This document shows, piece after piece, positions 13,504 through 23,038 of a stretch of DNA of 33,086 nucleotides (positions are counted from its first letter, which is position 1; each line of letters starts with the position of its first letter). Under the pieces are notes generated by a model. That model did not search any database. It was given only the letters and a program-made list of their open reading frames with translations, and was not told the origin of the DNA. This DNA is from Nitrospirales bacterium. GTDB taxonomy: Bacteria; Nitrospirota; Nitrospiria; Nitrospirales; UBA8639. The DNA is taken from the NCBI GenBank assembly GCA_012270585.1, contig JAAXIB010000048.1, positions 1 to 33,086 of the forward strand, read 5' to 3'. The position numbers were made by a program, and so were the translations under genes.

Positions 13504-15309
13504 TCACGCTTCCGGCAGGCGGATGCGTTCGACTAATGCCCTGATTCTTGCAGGCGGCGGCGCGGTGAAGTATGAGACCGTCAGCGCGACGGTCAGGTTC
13601 AGGACCATGCCGACCGTGCCGATGCCTTCCGGCGAAATGCCGAGAAACCAGTTGGCCGGGACGTTCTCCGCCATGGGATCGATGAACACGCCTTTGAAAT
13701 AAATAATGTATCCCATGGTAAAGATGAGCCCCGTCAGCATACCGGCGACAGCCCCCCACTTGTTCATGCGCGTACTGAAGATGCCAAGCAGGATGACCGG
13801 GAACAGGGACGAGGCGGCCAGCCCGAAGGCGAACGCCACCACCTGGGCCACGAACGCCGGGGGATTGGACCCGAGATACCCTGCGATGGCAATGGACACG
13901 GCCGCGGCGACGCGGCCCGCGGTCAATTCCTGTTTGTCCGAGAGGTTTTTCGCAAAGGTGCTTTTCAGGATGTCGTGGGAAACGGCCACGGAAATGACCA
14001 GTAACAGACCCGCCGCGGTGGACAGCGCCGCGGCAATGCCGCCGGCGGCAATCAAGGCGATCACCCAATCGGGCAGGCCGGCAATTTCCGGGTTGGCCAA
14101 CACCATGATGTCCCGGTCCACGTAGATTTCATTGGCAAAGGGCGCGCCAACGGCCACGTCGCCGCGACTGGGATTCGTGACCAGGCGCCCGCCTGATTCC
14201 CCACGGGCCTCAGGATCAAACACGGGTTTGCCGCCGGTAAAGGCGCTGCCCGCGGCATGCTGGACTTTGCCGTCGTGATTGTGGTCGTGCCAGGCGATCA
14301 GACCCGAGTTCTCCCACGTGCGAAACCAACCCGGCATGGTTTCATAGGGGGTCCCGGTACCGTCAATGCCGTTGACGGTCGTGATGAGATTCAAACGCGC
14401 CAACCCGCCGACGGCAGGGGCGACGGTATAGAGCAGGGCAATAAAGACCAGCGCCCAGGCCGCGGACCGTCGCGCGTCTTCCACGCGGGGCACGGTAAAA
14501 AACCGCACGATCACGTGGGGCAGGCCGGCGGTCCCCGCCATCAGGGCAAACGTAATGGCCAGCACGTTGATCATGGAACTGTCGTTGAAGGGATGCGTAT
14601 AGGCGTTGAAGCCCAGGTCCATGAGGACCTGATCCAGTTTCAGCAGGAGATACCCGGACCCATCTGCCATGGTGGACCCCAGGGCCAACTGCGGGACCGG
14701 GTTGCCGGTCAATTGGATGGAGATAAACACGGCGGGCACGGTATAGGCGAAAATCAACACGCAGTATTGCGCCACCTGCGTGTAGGTGATGCTTTTCATG
14801 CCGCCGAGCACGGCGTAGATAAACACGATCCCCATTCCGACGGCCAGACCCACGTCGATCTCCACTTCGAGGAAGCGGGAAAACACGATGCCGACCCCGC
14901 GCATTTGTCCCGCCACGTAGGTAAAGGAGATGAAGATGAGACACAGGGCGGCCACGAAGCGGGCCAAGTCCGAGTCGTACCGTTCGCCGATAAATTCCGG
15001 GACGGTGAATTTGCCGAACTTGCGCAGATACGGAGCGAGCAGCATGGCCAACAACACGTACCCGCCGGTCCAGCCCATGAGGTACATGCTGCCTTCATAC
15101 CCGAGAAAGGCAATCAGTCCCGCCATGCTGATAAAGGAGGCGGCTGACATCCAGTCGGCCGCGGTGGCCATGCCGTTGGCCACGGGCGGGACGTGCTTGC
15201 CCGCGATGTAAAACTCACTGGTGCTGTTGGCACGGGCCCGGAGGGCAATCCCGATATACACCACGAACGTGAACCCCACGACGAGAGCCGTCAGATCCTG
15301 TAAACTCAT
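13504..15309 (-). CDS. Sodium:solute symporter, VC_2705-like
   Basis: The 601-residue protein is a sodium:solute symporter (SSS family, ActP-related) with about 13 membrane segments. Family blocks include [29 protein letters not shown] at 33-61, [12 protein letters not shown] at 171-182 and [16 protein letters not shown] at 260-275. A long non-membrane insert lies at about 308-412, with HDHNHDGKV at 341-349, whose D-x-N-x-D-G spacing resembles a calcium-binding loop; such inserts occur in the VC_2705 subfamily. Likely substrates are short carboxylates such as acetate, but this cannot be settled from sequence. The gene overlaps its small partner by four bases (ATGA at 15306-15309) and is separated from the hsdR relic by about 60 bases. 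Confidence 0.9.
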   Translation of the reverse strand: MSLQDLTALVVGFTFVVYIGIALRARANSTSEFYIAGKHVPPVANGMATAADWMSAASFISMAGLIAFLGYEGSMYLMGWTGGYVLLAMLLAPYLRKFGKFTVPEFIGERYDSDLARFVAALCLIFISFTYVAGQMRGVGIVFSRFLEVEIDVGLAVGMGIVFIYAVLGGMKSITYTQVAQYCVLIFAYTVPAVFISIQLTGNPVPQLALGSTMADGSGYLLLKLDQVLMDLGFNAYTHPFNDSSMINVLAITFALMAGTAGLPHVIVRFFTVPRVEDARRSAAWALVFIALLYTVAPAVGGLARLNLITTVNGIDGTGTPYETMPGWFRTWENSGLIAWHDHNHDGKVQHAAGSAFTGGKPVFDPEARGESGGRLVTNPSRGDVAVGAPFANEIYVDRDIMVLANPEIAGLPDWVIALIAAGGIAAALSTAAGLLLVISVAVSHDILKSTFAKNLSDKQELTAGRVAAAVSIAIAGYLGSNPPAFVAQVVAFAFGLAASSLFPVILLGIFSTRMNKWGAVAGMLTGLIFTMGYIIYFKGVFIDPMAENVPANWFLGISPEGIGTVGMVLNLTVALTVSYFTAPPPARIRALVERIRLPEA

Positions 15310-15575
15310 TTGCCCTCCCGTGTATCACGCCCGGCCCGGTAGCGTTGATCCAGCTTGGTGACTCGCCAATTGTAGAAGAAGATCAGGGCGACAAAAGCAT
15401 ACATGGCACCCTGTTGCGCGAACCAGAAACCCAGTTTATACCCGCCGAGAGAAAAGTGATTGAGTTGTTCGACAAAGAGGATGCCGCAGCCATAGGACAC
15501 CGCACCCCAAAGCGTGAGGCACAGGGCAATAAGCCGCAGATTAGCTTTCCAATAAGCGTTGGAATGATTGCTCAT
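15306..15575 (-). CDS. DUF4212 small subunit of the symporter
   Basis: The 89-residue protein has two membrane helices (about 13-35 and 48-69) and the DUF4212 pattern YWKANLRLIALCLTLWGAVSYGCGILFVEQLN, then LGFWFAQQGAMYAFVALIFFYNWRVTKLDQRY. It is the obligate small partner of VC_2705-type sodium:solute symporters. It is the first gene of a two-gene leftward operon, overlapping the large subunit by four bases. No clear ribosome binding site is visible. Confidence 0.88.
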   Translation of the reverse strand: MSNHSNAYWKANLRLIALCLTLWGAVSYGCGILFVEQLNHFSLGGYKLGFWFAQQGAMYAFVALIFFYNWRVTKLDQRYRAGRDTREGK

Positions 15576-15751
15576 GATATTTCGGGTTCCCGTTGTGTGA
15601 TGGCCGATGAAATCTGCCCTTGCCTCTTTCGCCGAATCATAGAACAGGGGTTGAATCTGACGTATAATGCCAAGTTTATCGACAATTTTACACGGGAGAT
15701 TGGAACGAAAATAGCCTACGATTTCCCGAATTGGTCATTCACTGCGTCCAT

Positions 15752-15846
15752 AATGACAATTAGTGTCAAAAATAGTTCCAAAAATAGTCATAAAAGGTGA
15801 ATAATAGAGCAAAAAATATGCTAAAAAGTGCATTAATGGTGCAAAC
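15752..15846. repeat. AT-rich leader repeat, copy B
   Basis: This stretch aligns with 12421-12517 over its whole length, with scattered substitutions and one-base gaps. It marks the left side of the intact restriction island. It could be an island end or a conserved regulatory leader. There is no coding potential. Confidence 0.65.
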
Positions 15847-15901
15847 TGGCAACTTGGACTGATACGAAAAACAGAAGACCGTAGGCATGGAAGTCGGGTA
15901 G

Positions 15902-15927
15902 GTCGGGTTAGCGTAGCGTAACCCGAC
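15902..15927. repeat. Hairpin repeat GTCGGGTTA...TAACCCGAC
   Basis: Perfect 9-base arms enclose an 8-base loop GCGTAGCG. This is a widespread kind of dispersed intergenic hairpin in bacteria. It lies between the leader repeat and the hsdM operator. Confidence 0.6.
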
Positions 15928-15980
15928 AATCCCAGCGTCACCAGACAGCCTGGTTTGAAGATTTGCAATGAATGGCTGCT

Positions 15981-16019
15981 TTTGATATGTTTGCTATTAA
16001 ATAACTCAAACATATCAAA
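15981..16019. promoter_or_regulatory. Long inverted repeat before HTH-hsdM
   Basis: The arms TTTGATATGTTTG (15981-15993) and CAAACATATCAAA (16007-16019) are perfectly complementary over 13 bases, with a 13-base spacer containing TATTAAATA, which could be a -10 box. The right arm ends four bases before the ATG at 16024, leaving no room for an unobstructed Shine-Dalgarno sequence. The hsdM product has an N-terminal XRE-type HTH, so this is a likely autoregulatory operator. A mRNA hairpin that blocks translation is an alternative. Confidence 0.65.
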
Positions 16020-16023
16020 TTTT

Positions 16024-17845
<1,822 letters not shown>

Positions 17846-17859
<14 letters not shown>

Positions 17860-19153
17860 CGTGAAACTTGCGGGTCACCGCCGGTGGTTGCCGGTAGGCG
17901 ATGCCTATGAAGTTACGAGGAAACCACGTGGGCTTAATACGTCTCAATTGGCAGCGATCCCATTCGCGTCGATGGCTGATCTTCCGCAAGGCGGTGCGTA
18001 CGCACCTGATTACACCATGAAGGTGCCGACCGAGATCAAGAGCGGAACATATTTTGAGCGAGGTGACATTCTTGTAGCGAAAATTACGCCATCTTTTGAG
18101 AACGGCAAGCAGGCGCTCACGGCCGGGTTGCCAAATCCTTTTGGTTTCGCAACTACGGAAGTCATCCCCCTTCGACCGCGTACAGACGGACATGATCGAC
18201 GGTTGCTGTTCTTCTACCTGTTGCATCCAGATGTTCGTCATCATGTAGCCGAGCGCATGGAAGGCACGACTGGCCGACAGCGCGTGCCTGAGGAAGTGCT
18301 CCTCGATCTGCCATTCCCCGAGTTCGAGCCAGAAGAACAAACCGCAATCTCTGACTCCTTGGAGACAATCCAGCGGCTAATAGAGACCGAGATGAAATCT
18401 GCACAGACGGCGATTGGCCTCAAGTACGCCACGATGCGATCGCTCTTCACGCGCGGCCTGCGGGGTGAGCCGCAGAAAGAGACCGAGATCGGCTCTGTGC
18501 CAGAGAGTTGGAGAGTCTCGACTCTGGGAGAAACCGCACAACTCGAACGTGGACGCTTTATGCACCGCCCTCGGAACGAACCACGGTTTTACGGTGGGGC
18601 AACACCGTTTGTCCAAACCGGAGATGTCGTTCGGTCTGGCGGCCGTATCAGCGAATTTGTCCAAACACTTAACGAAGATGGCGTTGCGATAAGTCGCGTT
18701 TTTCCTGCGGGAACGATTCTCATCACGATAGCCGCAAACATAGGATTCACAGGAATTTTGCAGTTCGCCAGCGCTTGTCCCGATAGCCTCGTCGCTATAA
18801 CACCAAATCAGTCACTCAATGTCGAGTTTTTGGAATATTTTCTCCAAACCCAGCAAGGAGAAATGGATAAACTCGCCCCAAAGGGAACGCAGAAGAATAT
18901 CAATATTCAGTTTCTCACACCTTGGCCAATCGTAGTCCCTCCCGACAAAGAAGAGCAGCGCGAAATCGTTTCGATCTTGGAGGCCATCGACCACAAGATC
19001 AACCTGCATCGAAAAAAACTCGCCGTACTCGACGACCTGTTCAAAGCGCTATTGCACAAGCTGATGACCGGCGAAATTCGCGTCGCTGCTCTTGACCTCT
19101 CGGTACTCACCGGCATTGAGGAAAATATGGACACAAACGAGGTATATGCATGA
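17846..19153 (+). CDS. hsdS: Type I restriction-modification specificity subunit
   Basis: The 435-residue protein has the two-TRD layout of HsdS, which sets the split target site for methylation and cleavage. TRD1 is about 12-165, ending [14 protein letters not shown], followed by a helical spacer (about 166-205). TRD2 starts with [14 protein letters not shown] near 216 and ends with [14 protein letters not shown], followed by the second helical spacer ([37 protein letters not shown]). The start at 17846 is supported by AGGGG seven bases upstream and by the 14-base overlap with hsdM. The target sequence cannot be read from the protein. Its stop overlaps the next gene by four bases (ATGA). Confidence 0.93.
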
Positions 19154-20775
19154 AATTCAAGAGTGCCACAATTAAGGACTTCAAACGCTTTACAGATTTG
19201 ACTGTTCAGAGTGTACCCGACACAGCCCGCCTGATCCTGCTTGCCGGCCCGAACGGATGTGGCAAATCTTCATTCTTCGATGCACTCATCGCGTGGCGTA
19301 CGCGGGAGGCGCTGAAAAAGCAACTCGGCTGGAGCGGCTTCCAATGGGACCCGGATTATCATGACAAAGCGAATACAGGACTTGACAATAATTGGCAGTC
19401 AAAAATAAATCTGGAGCCGTTCGGGTCAGCCCCGGCTGAACCCAGAAAGGCCATATACGTTCGGTCCGCGTACAGAAACGACCCCGAGTTTCAAATACAG
19501 AACTTGTCCCGTCTTGGAGATCCGCTGGAGAATCTTCCTGTGGCACGAATGATCAATAATGATGCGGCTGTCTCCAAGAATTTTCAGCGCCTCGTAGGTC
19601 AGTCAATAGAGGGCCTTTTTGTGCCAGATGATGGCTCCATAACGTTGGATGCCTACAAGAAACAAATCCTTGGCGATATCAGAAACGCCCTTTCAGTGCT
19701 CTTTCCGGAATTGAAACTCGATAGCTTGGGCAATCCTCTAGAAGGCGGGACCTTTCGGTTTACGAAGGGCTTGAGCACAGGGTTTTCATTCAAGAACCTC
19801 TCCGGCGGCGAAAAGGCGGCATTCGATCTTATCCTTGATCTGATTGTTGCGCGTCGTTCATACGACGACACGCTCTTTTGCATCGACGAACCAGAATCGC
19901 ACATGAACGCACGGCTTCAGGCTGAGCTTCTATCCGTGCTCTATGATTTAATTCCCAAAAACTGTCAGTTGATGCTGGCGACACATTCCATCGGGATGAT
20001 GCGCCGGGCTCGGGACATCGAAACTAAGAATCCCGGAAGCGTGGTTTTTCTGGATTTCGGAGACCGCGATTTCGATAAACCCCAGATCATCGAACCGGCA
20101 AAACCGGATCGGACATTCTGGGAGAGAGCTCACAAGGTTGCACTCGATGACTTAGCGGCACTGGTGGCACCCAAGCGGGTTGTCATCTGTGAGGGTGAAC
20201 CGATGACGAGTCAGCCTGTTGGGAACCACTCCCATGACGCTAGATGCTACGAGCGCATATTCGAGGATGAGTTCCCGGAGACCCGCTTTGTGTCGATGGG
20301 CAATGACTGGCAGGTTGTTGGGGACAAGCGCGGTCTGGCGGCAACACTTCTTTCATTGATCGATGGACTGGAGGTTGTGCGGCTGATCGATCGTGATGAT
20401 CGAACCGAAGGAAAAATTGCTGAACTGAGATGTGACGGTATCCGGGTTTTATCGAAGCGCAATCTGGAATCGTACTTGTTCGACGATGAGGTTCTCAGAG
20501 CGTTCGCTGAGTCAGTCGGGAAGGCAGACAAGGCCCAAGAACTTCTCACGAGGAAGGAAAGCATCCGTACTGCCAGAACCGGCAACGCCCAAGACGACCT
20601 GAAGCCCGCAAGTGGCCAGATTTATGTAGCGTGCAAGGAAATCTTGGGTCTTACGCAACATGGAAATACGACAGAGGAGTTTATGCAAGAAACGCTTGCC
20701 CCGCTCATCAAACCAGGGTTGAGCGTGTACGACGAACTGAAGCGCGACATCTTCGGCGTACAGACAGATTCATGA
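19150..20775 (+). CDS. OLD-like ATPase with TOPRIM nuclease-type domain
   Basis: The 541-residue protein pairs an ABC/SMC-type ATPase with a TOPRIM-like domain, as in OLD-family nucleases. Walker A is GPNGCGKSS at 33-41, the signature is NLSGGEKAAFDL at 216-227, Walker B is LFCIDEPESH at 242-251 and the switch His is H279 in LATHS. The C-terminal domain has VVICEGE at 344-350, D363 in HDARCYERIF, and IDRDDR at 413-418, i.e. the E...DxD layout of TOPRIM, plus NLESYLFDDEVL at 438-449, which recalls DUF4435. Relatives (OLD, Gabija GajA, PARIS AriA/AriB) act in anti-phage defence. It is inside the hsd operon with a four-base overlap on each side, so it is co-translated with hsdS and the HEPN-like gene. 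Confidence 0.85.
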   Translation: MKFKSATIKDFKRFTDLTVQSVPDTARLILLAGPNGCGKSSFFDALIAWRTREALKKQLGWSGFQWDPDYHDKANTGLDNNWQSKINLEPFGSAPAEPRKAIYVRSAYRNDPEFQIQNLSRLGDPLENLPVARMINNDAAVSKNFQRLVGQSIEGLFVPDDGSITLDAYKKQILGDIRNALSVLFPELKLDSLGNPLEGGTFRFTKGLSTGFSFKNLSGGEKAAFDLILDLIVARRSYDDTLFCIDEPESHMNARLQAELLSVLYDLIPKNCQLMLATHSIGMMRRARDIETKNPGSVVFLDFGDRDFDKPQIIEPAKPDRTFWERAHKVALDDLAALVAPKRVVICEGEPMTSQPVGNHSHDARCYERIFEDEFPETRFVSMGNDWQVVGDKRGLAATLLSLIDGLEVVRLIDRDDRTEGKIAELRCDGIRVLSKRNLESYLFDDEVLRAFAESVGKADKAQELLTRKESIRTARTGNAQDDLKPASGQIYVACKEILGLTQHGNTTEEFMQETLAPLIKPGLSVYDELKRDIFGVQTDS

Positions 20776-21503
20776 TGACAATGGCAGTTTGCCTTGCTCC
20801 TCGCAGTCTATCGTTGATGGTATTCGAGGGTATACATGTAGCCATGTCAAATTCGCAACAATCGGAATTGTATTGGCGTGGAGGACCTTTCCAAGTCAGC
20901 ATAATATCTCCCCCTGATGCTTCGCAGGCCAGCGTATCGCAAGCATTAAAGGTGCTTAAGGGATTCCGCGATGCGTGTCAGAAACAATACGCAGCCTTCT
21001 GTGGAGCAGTAAACGGAAGGCTCTTGGCATATGAACGCTTTCGTCAGGTTATAGAACCTGCTAACGGGGATAAGAGCTTCTTTATAGGAACGGGACCTCC
21101 AGACTCCGAACAATTGCCCGGACAGTCTACGATTGTGCAAATGAGCCAAAAAGATTTTCTCGAATCCTTGAAACAAGGCGGAGCATTTGAACAGCAACAC
21201 GCGAAAGCGTTTGCTGTATTCATCTATACTCTATGGGAAGAAAATTATAGGCAAAGAATTGCTAATGCCATGTCAGTCTCGAAAGACAGCGTGAATTGCG
21301 CATTGATGGGGGATATTCGCCACGTGAGGAATGTGATTATCCATGACAACTCTGTTGTCTCACAGGATTTTCCCGGCAAGCTTAAATTATTGTCACAAAT
21401 ATGGGATCTGAAACCGGGAGAGCTTAGAATCACGGAGAAGATGCTCCATTCCTGTATGGAACAGCTTAACGCTATACGCATACAAATAACCTCTGGCAGG
21501 TGA
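20772..21503 (+). CDS. HEPN-like protein of the restriction island
   Basis: The 243-residue protein is not a known named family member, but its C-terminal half reads MGDIRHVRNVIIHDN (residues 179-193), with R186 and H191 in the R-N-x3-H spacing of HEPN ribonucleases and the flanking helices expected for that fold. Many HEPN proteins cleave RNA during defence, while others have lost activity. The N-terminal half has no recognised domain. The start overlaps the previous stop (ATGA at 20772-20775), which favours coupled translation. An internal ATG at 20844 (MSNSQQSELYWRGG) is an alternative that removes 24 less convincing residues. The neighbour upstream is the OLD-like protein; the two may work together. 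Confidence 0.7.
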   Translation: MMTMAVCLAPRSLSLMVFEGIHVAMSNSQQSELYWRGGPFQVSIISPPDASQASVSQALKVLKGFRDACQKQYAAFCGAVNGRLLAYERFRQVIEPANGDKSFFIGTGPPDSEQLPGQSTIVQMSQKDFLESLKQGGAFEQQHAKAFAVFIYTLWEENYRQRIANAMSVSKDSVNCALMGDIRHVRNVIIHDNSVVSQDFPGKLKLLSQIWDLKPGELRITEKMLHSCMEQLNAIRIQITSGR

Positions 21504-21537
21504 TCGTAGATGTTCTAGGCAGTATAGGAATGTTCAC

Positions 21538-21633
21538 ATGGATAATGGCCAAATAGTAACACTGGCCGAAGTTGTCGAATCCGAGACGCTGGAGTTCAAG
21601 GCAACGGCCGAGACTTGCTGTGAGGTAACTTGA
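21538..21633 (+). pseudogene. Remnant of an AlbA_2/Schlafen-domain protein
   Basis: Thirty-one codons read MDNGQIVTLAEVVESETLEFKATAE in part, and then stop. ESETLEFKAT is the typical opening of the AlbA_2 (Schlafen, divergent AAA_4) domain of putative ATP-dependent regulators that are frequent in type I restriction loci. The rest of the gene (normally several hundred codons) is missing, so this looks like a scar of a deleted cargo gene. Confidence 0.6.
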
Positions 21634-21646
21634 TAAGAGGCAATGC

Positions 21647-21985
21647 TTGAAATTGCCAAATGTGCATCAGGCGCAGATCGAACGGGGAAAGATCACGGAT
21701 TACCTGCTATCATCCGTCAATCCGCGTAGCAGAGCCAAGGCAGATTTTTTTCTGAGCTTCGGGTTCAGCATAGATCGTTGGGAAGAGTTTGCGGAGGCAT
21801 TGAAATTTCATGTCGCATCCCATGAGGTCGCCCGAGTTGTGGAGACCGCATACGGTCAGCGCTATCATGTGGACGGCGTGCTAGAAACACCGGACGGGCG
21901 CAATCCGGTGGTAAGGACCGTTTGGCAAGTCGACCTTGGAAGTGCGTATCCCAGGTTCATTACAGCGCACCCGCGCAGGAGGTGA
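21647..21985 (+). CDS. DUF6883 protein
   Basis: The 112-residue protein matches the DUF6883 pattern, starting KLPNVHQAQIERGKITDYLL and ending VVRTVWQVDLGSAYPRFITAHP. The function is unknown; the domain is found in small stand-alone proteins and in some toxin-like contexts. It starts with TTG at 21647, supported by AAGAGG six bases upstream. It is followed after three bases by a DUF4926 gene with a perfect Shine-Dalgarno sequence. The close pairing and the strong translation signal for the second gene fit a toxin-antitoxin layout. This is inference. Confidence 0.7.
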   Translation: MKLPNVHQAQIERGKITDYLLSSVNPRSRAKADFFLSFGFSIDRWEEFAEALKFHVASHEVARVVETAYGQRYHVDGVLETPDGRNPVVRTVWQVDLGSAYPRFITAHPRRR

Positions 21986-21988
21986 GAA

Positions 21989-22264
21989 GTGTTCAAGGAA
22001 CATGCTCAGATCGTGCTTACCGCTGATGTTCTTGGTGATGAGGGGGGAGAACTGAAACCGGGAGACGTGGGCACCATCATCCATATCCATCCCGATAAAG
22101 AAGCCTTTGTGGTGGAGTTCATGTCTCTGGATGGCGGGACGGTGGCTATCGCGACTGTGTTGCCCTCACAGGTGCGTCCCGTGACGGGCGCTGACCTCAT
22201 GCATGCCCGAACGGTTACGGTGGCTGTCCGTAGCGAACTCGATATCTTCCGTACTGGATCGTGA
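21989..22264 (+). CDS. DUF4926 protein
   Basis: The 91-residue protein matches DUF4926, an SH3-like small barrel: FKEHAQIVLTADV, then ELKPGDVGTIIHIHPDKEAFVVEFMSLDGGTVAIATVLPSQVRPV. It starts with GTG at 21989, with AGGAGG at 21977-21982 six bases before it, the best ribosome binding site of the island. Such proteins are usually encoded next to small partners like DUF6883. The C-terminal 20 residues past QVRPV run on without family resemblance. Function is unknown; an antitoxin or immunity role is a guess from context. Confidence 0.7.
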   Translation: MFKEHAQIVLTADVLGDEGGELKPGDVGTIIHIHPDKEAFVVEFMSLDGGTVAIATVLPSQVRPVTGADLMHARTVTVAVRSELDIFRTGS

Positions 22265-22343
22265 GAATGGCAAGAGTAGATGGAAATGGGCCTGCGTGCA
22301 GCCACTCCCGGAAACCACCGGCGGGACTCAGATCTTTTCCGGA

Positions 22344-22730
22344 TCACCAGAGCCGGCGAACGCCATATTGATCGAAGAGTGTCTCAATCGAGATGAGAAC
22401 GAGGTTGCGCGCAAGTGCCTGGGCTATCAGGATCCGGTCGAAGGGGTCGCGAAGGGGACCCTGCAACGCGCCGGCGCGGGCTGCGTCCTCCACGGTTATT
22501 GGCAGCCCCTCAAAGTTCTCATCGGCTATGTGGCCGGTAATGTCCTCAGCTAGCCCTTCCGCGTCCGGGAGTCTACGTGCCCGGTATTTGGTGGCGATTT
22601 CCCACGCTGACGCCGCGCTGATCAGGACGTCGTTCTCCTCATCCGCTATCGCCTGCCGGGCGGACTCGGATAAGCGTGCGTTTCCGGCAAACCACCAAAT
22701 GAATGTGTGGGTATCAAGCAGAAGGCGCAC
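22344..22730 (-). CDS. vapC: PIN-domain toxin, VapC family (intact copy)
   Basis: The 128-residue protein is a PIN-domain ribonuclease of the type with MRLLLDTHTFIWW at the start (D6), LISAASAWEIATKYR (E in the middle), and RDPFDRILIAQALARNLVLISIE at the end with its two Asp. All catalytic acids are present, in contrast to its frameshifted paralogue at 12620-12998. It reads opposite to the hsd genes. It follows the antitoxin gene with a three-base gap. Its 3' end meets the DUF4926 gene tail to tail at 80 bases. Confidence 0.9.
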   Translation of the reverse strand: MRLLLDTHTFIWWFAGNARLSESARQAIADEENDVLISAASAWEIATKYRARRLPDAEGLAEDITGHIADENFEGLPITVEDAARAGALQGPLRDPFDRILIAQALARNLVLISIETLFDQYGVRRLW

Positions 22731-22733
22731 AGG

Positions 22734-22988
22734 CTACGTCTTCCCCTCCCATGTAGTCAACTCCTCCTCCGGCAGCGGGTCAAAGAAGAAGCTGTCGTCG
22801 AAAATAGCATCGTCCAGCTTGATCCGGCCCTTCCATGAGCCGAATTGCCGCTTGCTCCGTTTTGGGACGCGCACGAGCCGCGCCACCGGCTCGCCGTTGC
22901 GGGCAATGACCACTTCCTCGCCGGCTTCAACTTGCAAGAGAAGGCGCGATAGGTTGGTCTTTGCTTCATGGACGTTCACTTTTGCCAT
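22734..22988 (-). CDS. Phd/YefM-type antitoxin (intact copy)
   Basis: The 84-residue protein reads AKVNVHEAKTNLSRLLLQVEAGEEVVIARNGEPVARLVR in the DNA-binding half and ends FFFDPLPEEELTTWEGK in the toxin-binding half. It is the partner of the PIN toxin downstream. It is divergent from hsdR, with 50 bases between their starts, and the operator-like block at 23011-23030 lies in that gap. Repressor binding there could also affect hsdR expression. AGGGCTCCTT complement (AAGGAGCCCT) lies directly before the start and gives a good Shine-Dalgarno sequence (AAGGAG). Confidence 0.9.
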   Translation of the reverse strand: MAKVNVHEAKTNLSRLLLQVEAGEEVVIARNGEPVARLVRVPKRSKRQFGSWKGRIKLDDAIFDDSFFFDPLPEEELTTWEGKT

Positions 22989-23010
22989 AGAGGGCTCCTT
23001 AATGACAGCC

Positions 23011-23030
23011 TTAGCTAATTATATGACTAA
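23011..23030. promoter_or_regulatory. Operator-like block between phd and hsdR
   Basis: TTAGCTAATTATATGACTAA is shared at 18 of 20 bases with the relic copy at 13258-13277. The half-sites TTAG/CTAA recur in it. It lies 23 bases upstream of the antitoxin start and nine bases before the hsdR TTG codon, so one antitoxin-bound site could control both directions. Confidence 0.5.
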
Positions 23031-23038
23031 TAGGAAAC

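Larger units (their letters stand above)
15576..16023. other. Intergenic region between symporter and restriction island
   Basis: This 448-base gap holds the divergent control regions of the leftward symporter operon and the rightward hsd operon. No coding sequence is convincing. It contains the AT-rich leader repeat copy B (15752-15846), a hairpin repeat (15902-15927) and the 13-bp-arm inverted repeat before hsdM (15981-16019). Confidence 0.6.

Noticed and set aside
14257-15147. Open frame on the plus strand opposite the symporter (296 codons)
   Set aside because: The composition is His/Gly/Gln-rich with no hydrophobic or domain pattern, as expected for the complement of a membrane protein gene.
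15902-15927. Possible attachment site at the left of the restriction island
   Set aside because: The GTCGGGTTA hairpin is a common dispersed repeat. No second copy is seen at the right end of the island near 26300, and no integrase or tRNA gene is present.
15955-16023. Upstream extension of hsdM to 15955
   Set aside because: The extra 23 codons run through the perfect inverted repeat, have no ribosome binding site and precede the HTH domain start.
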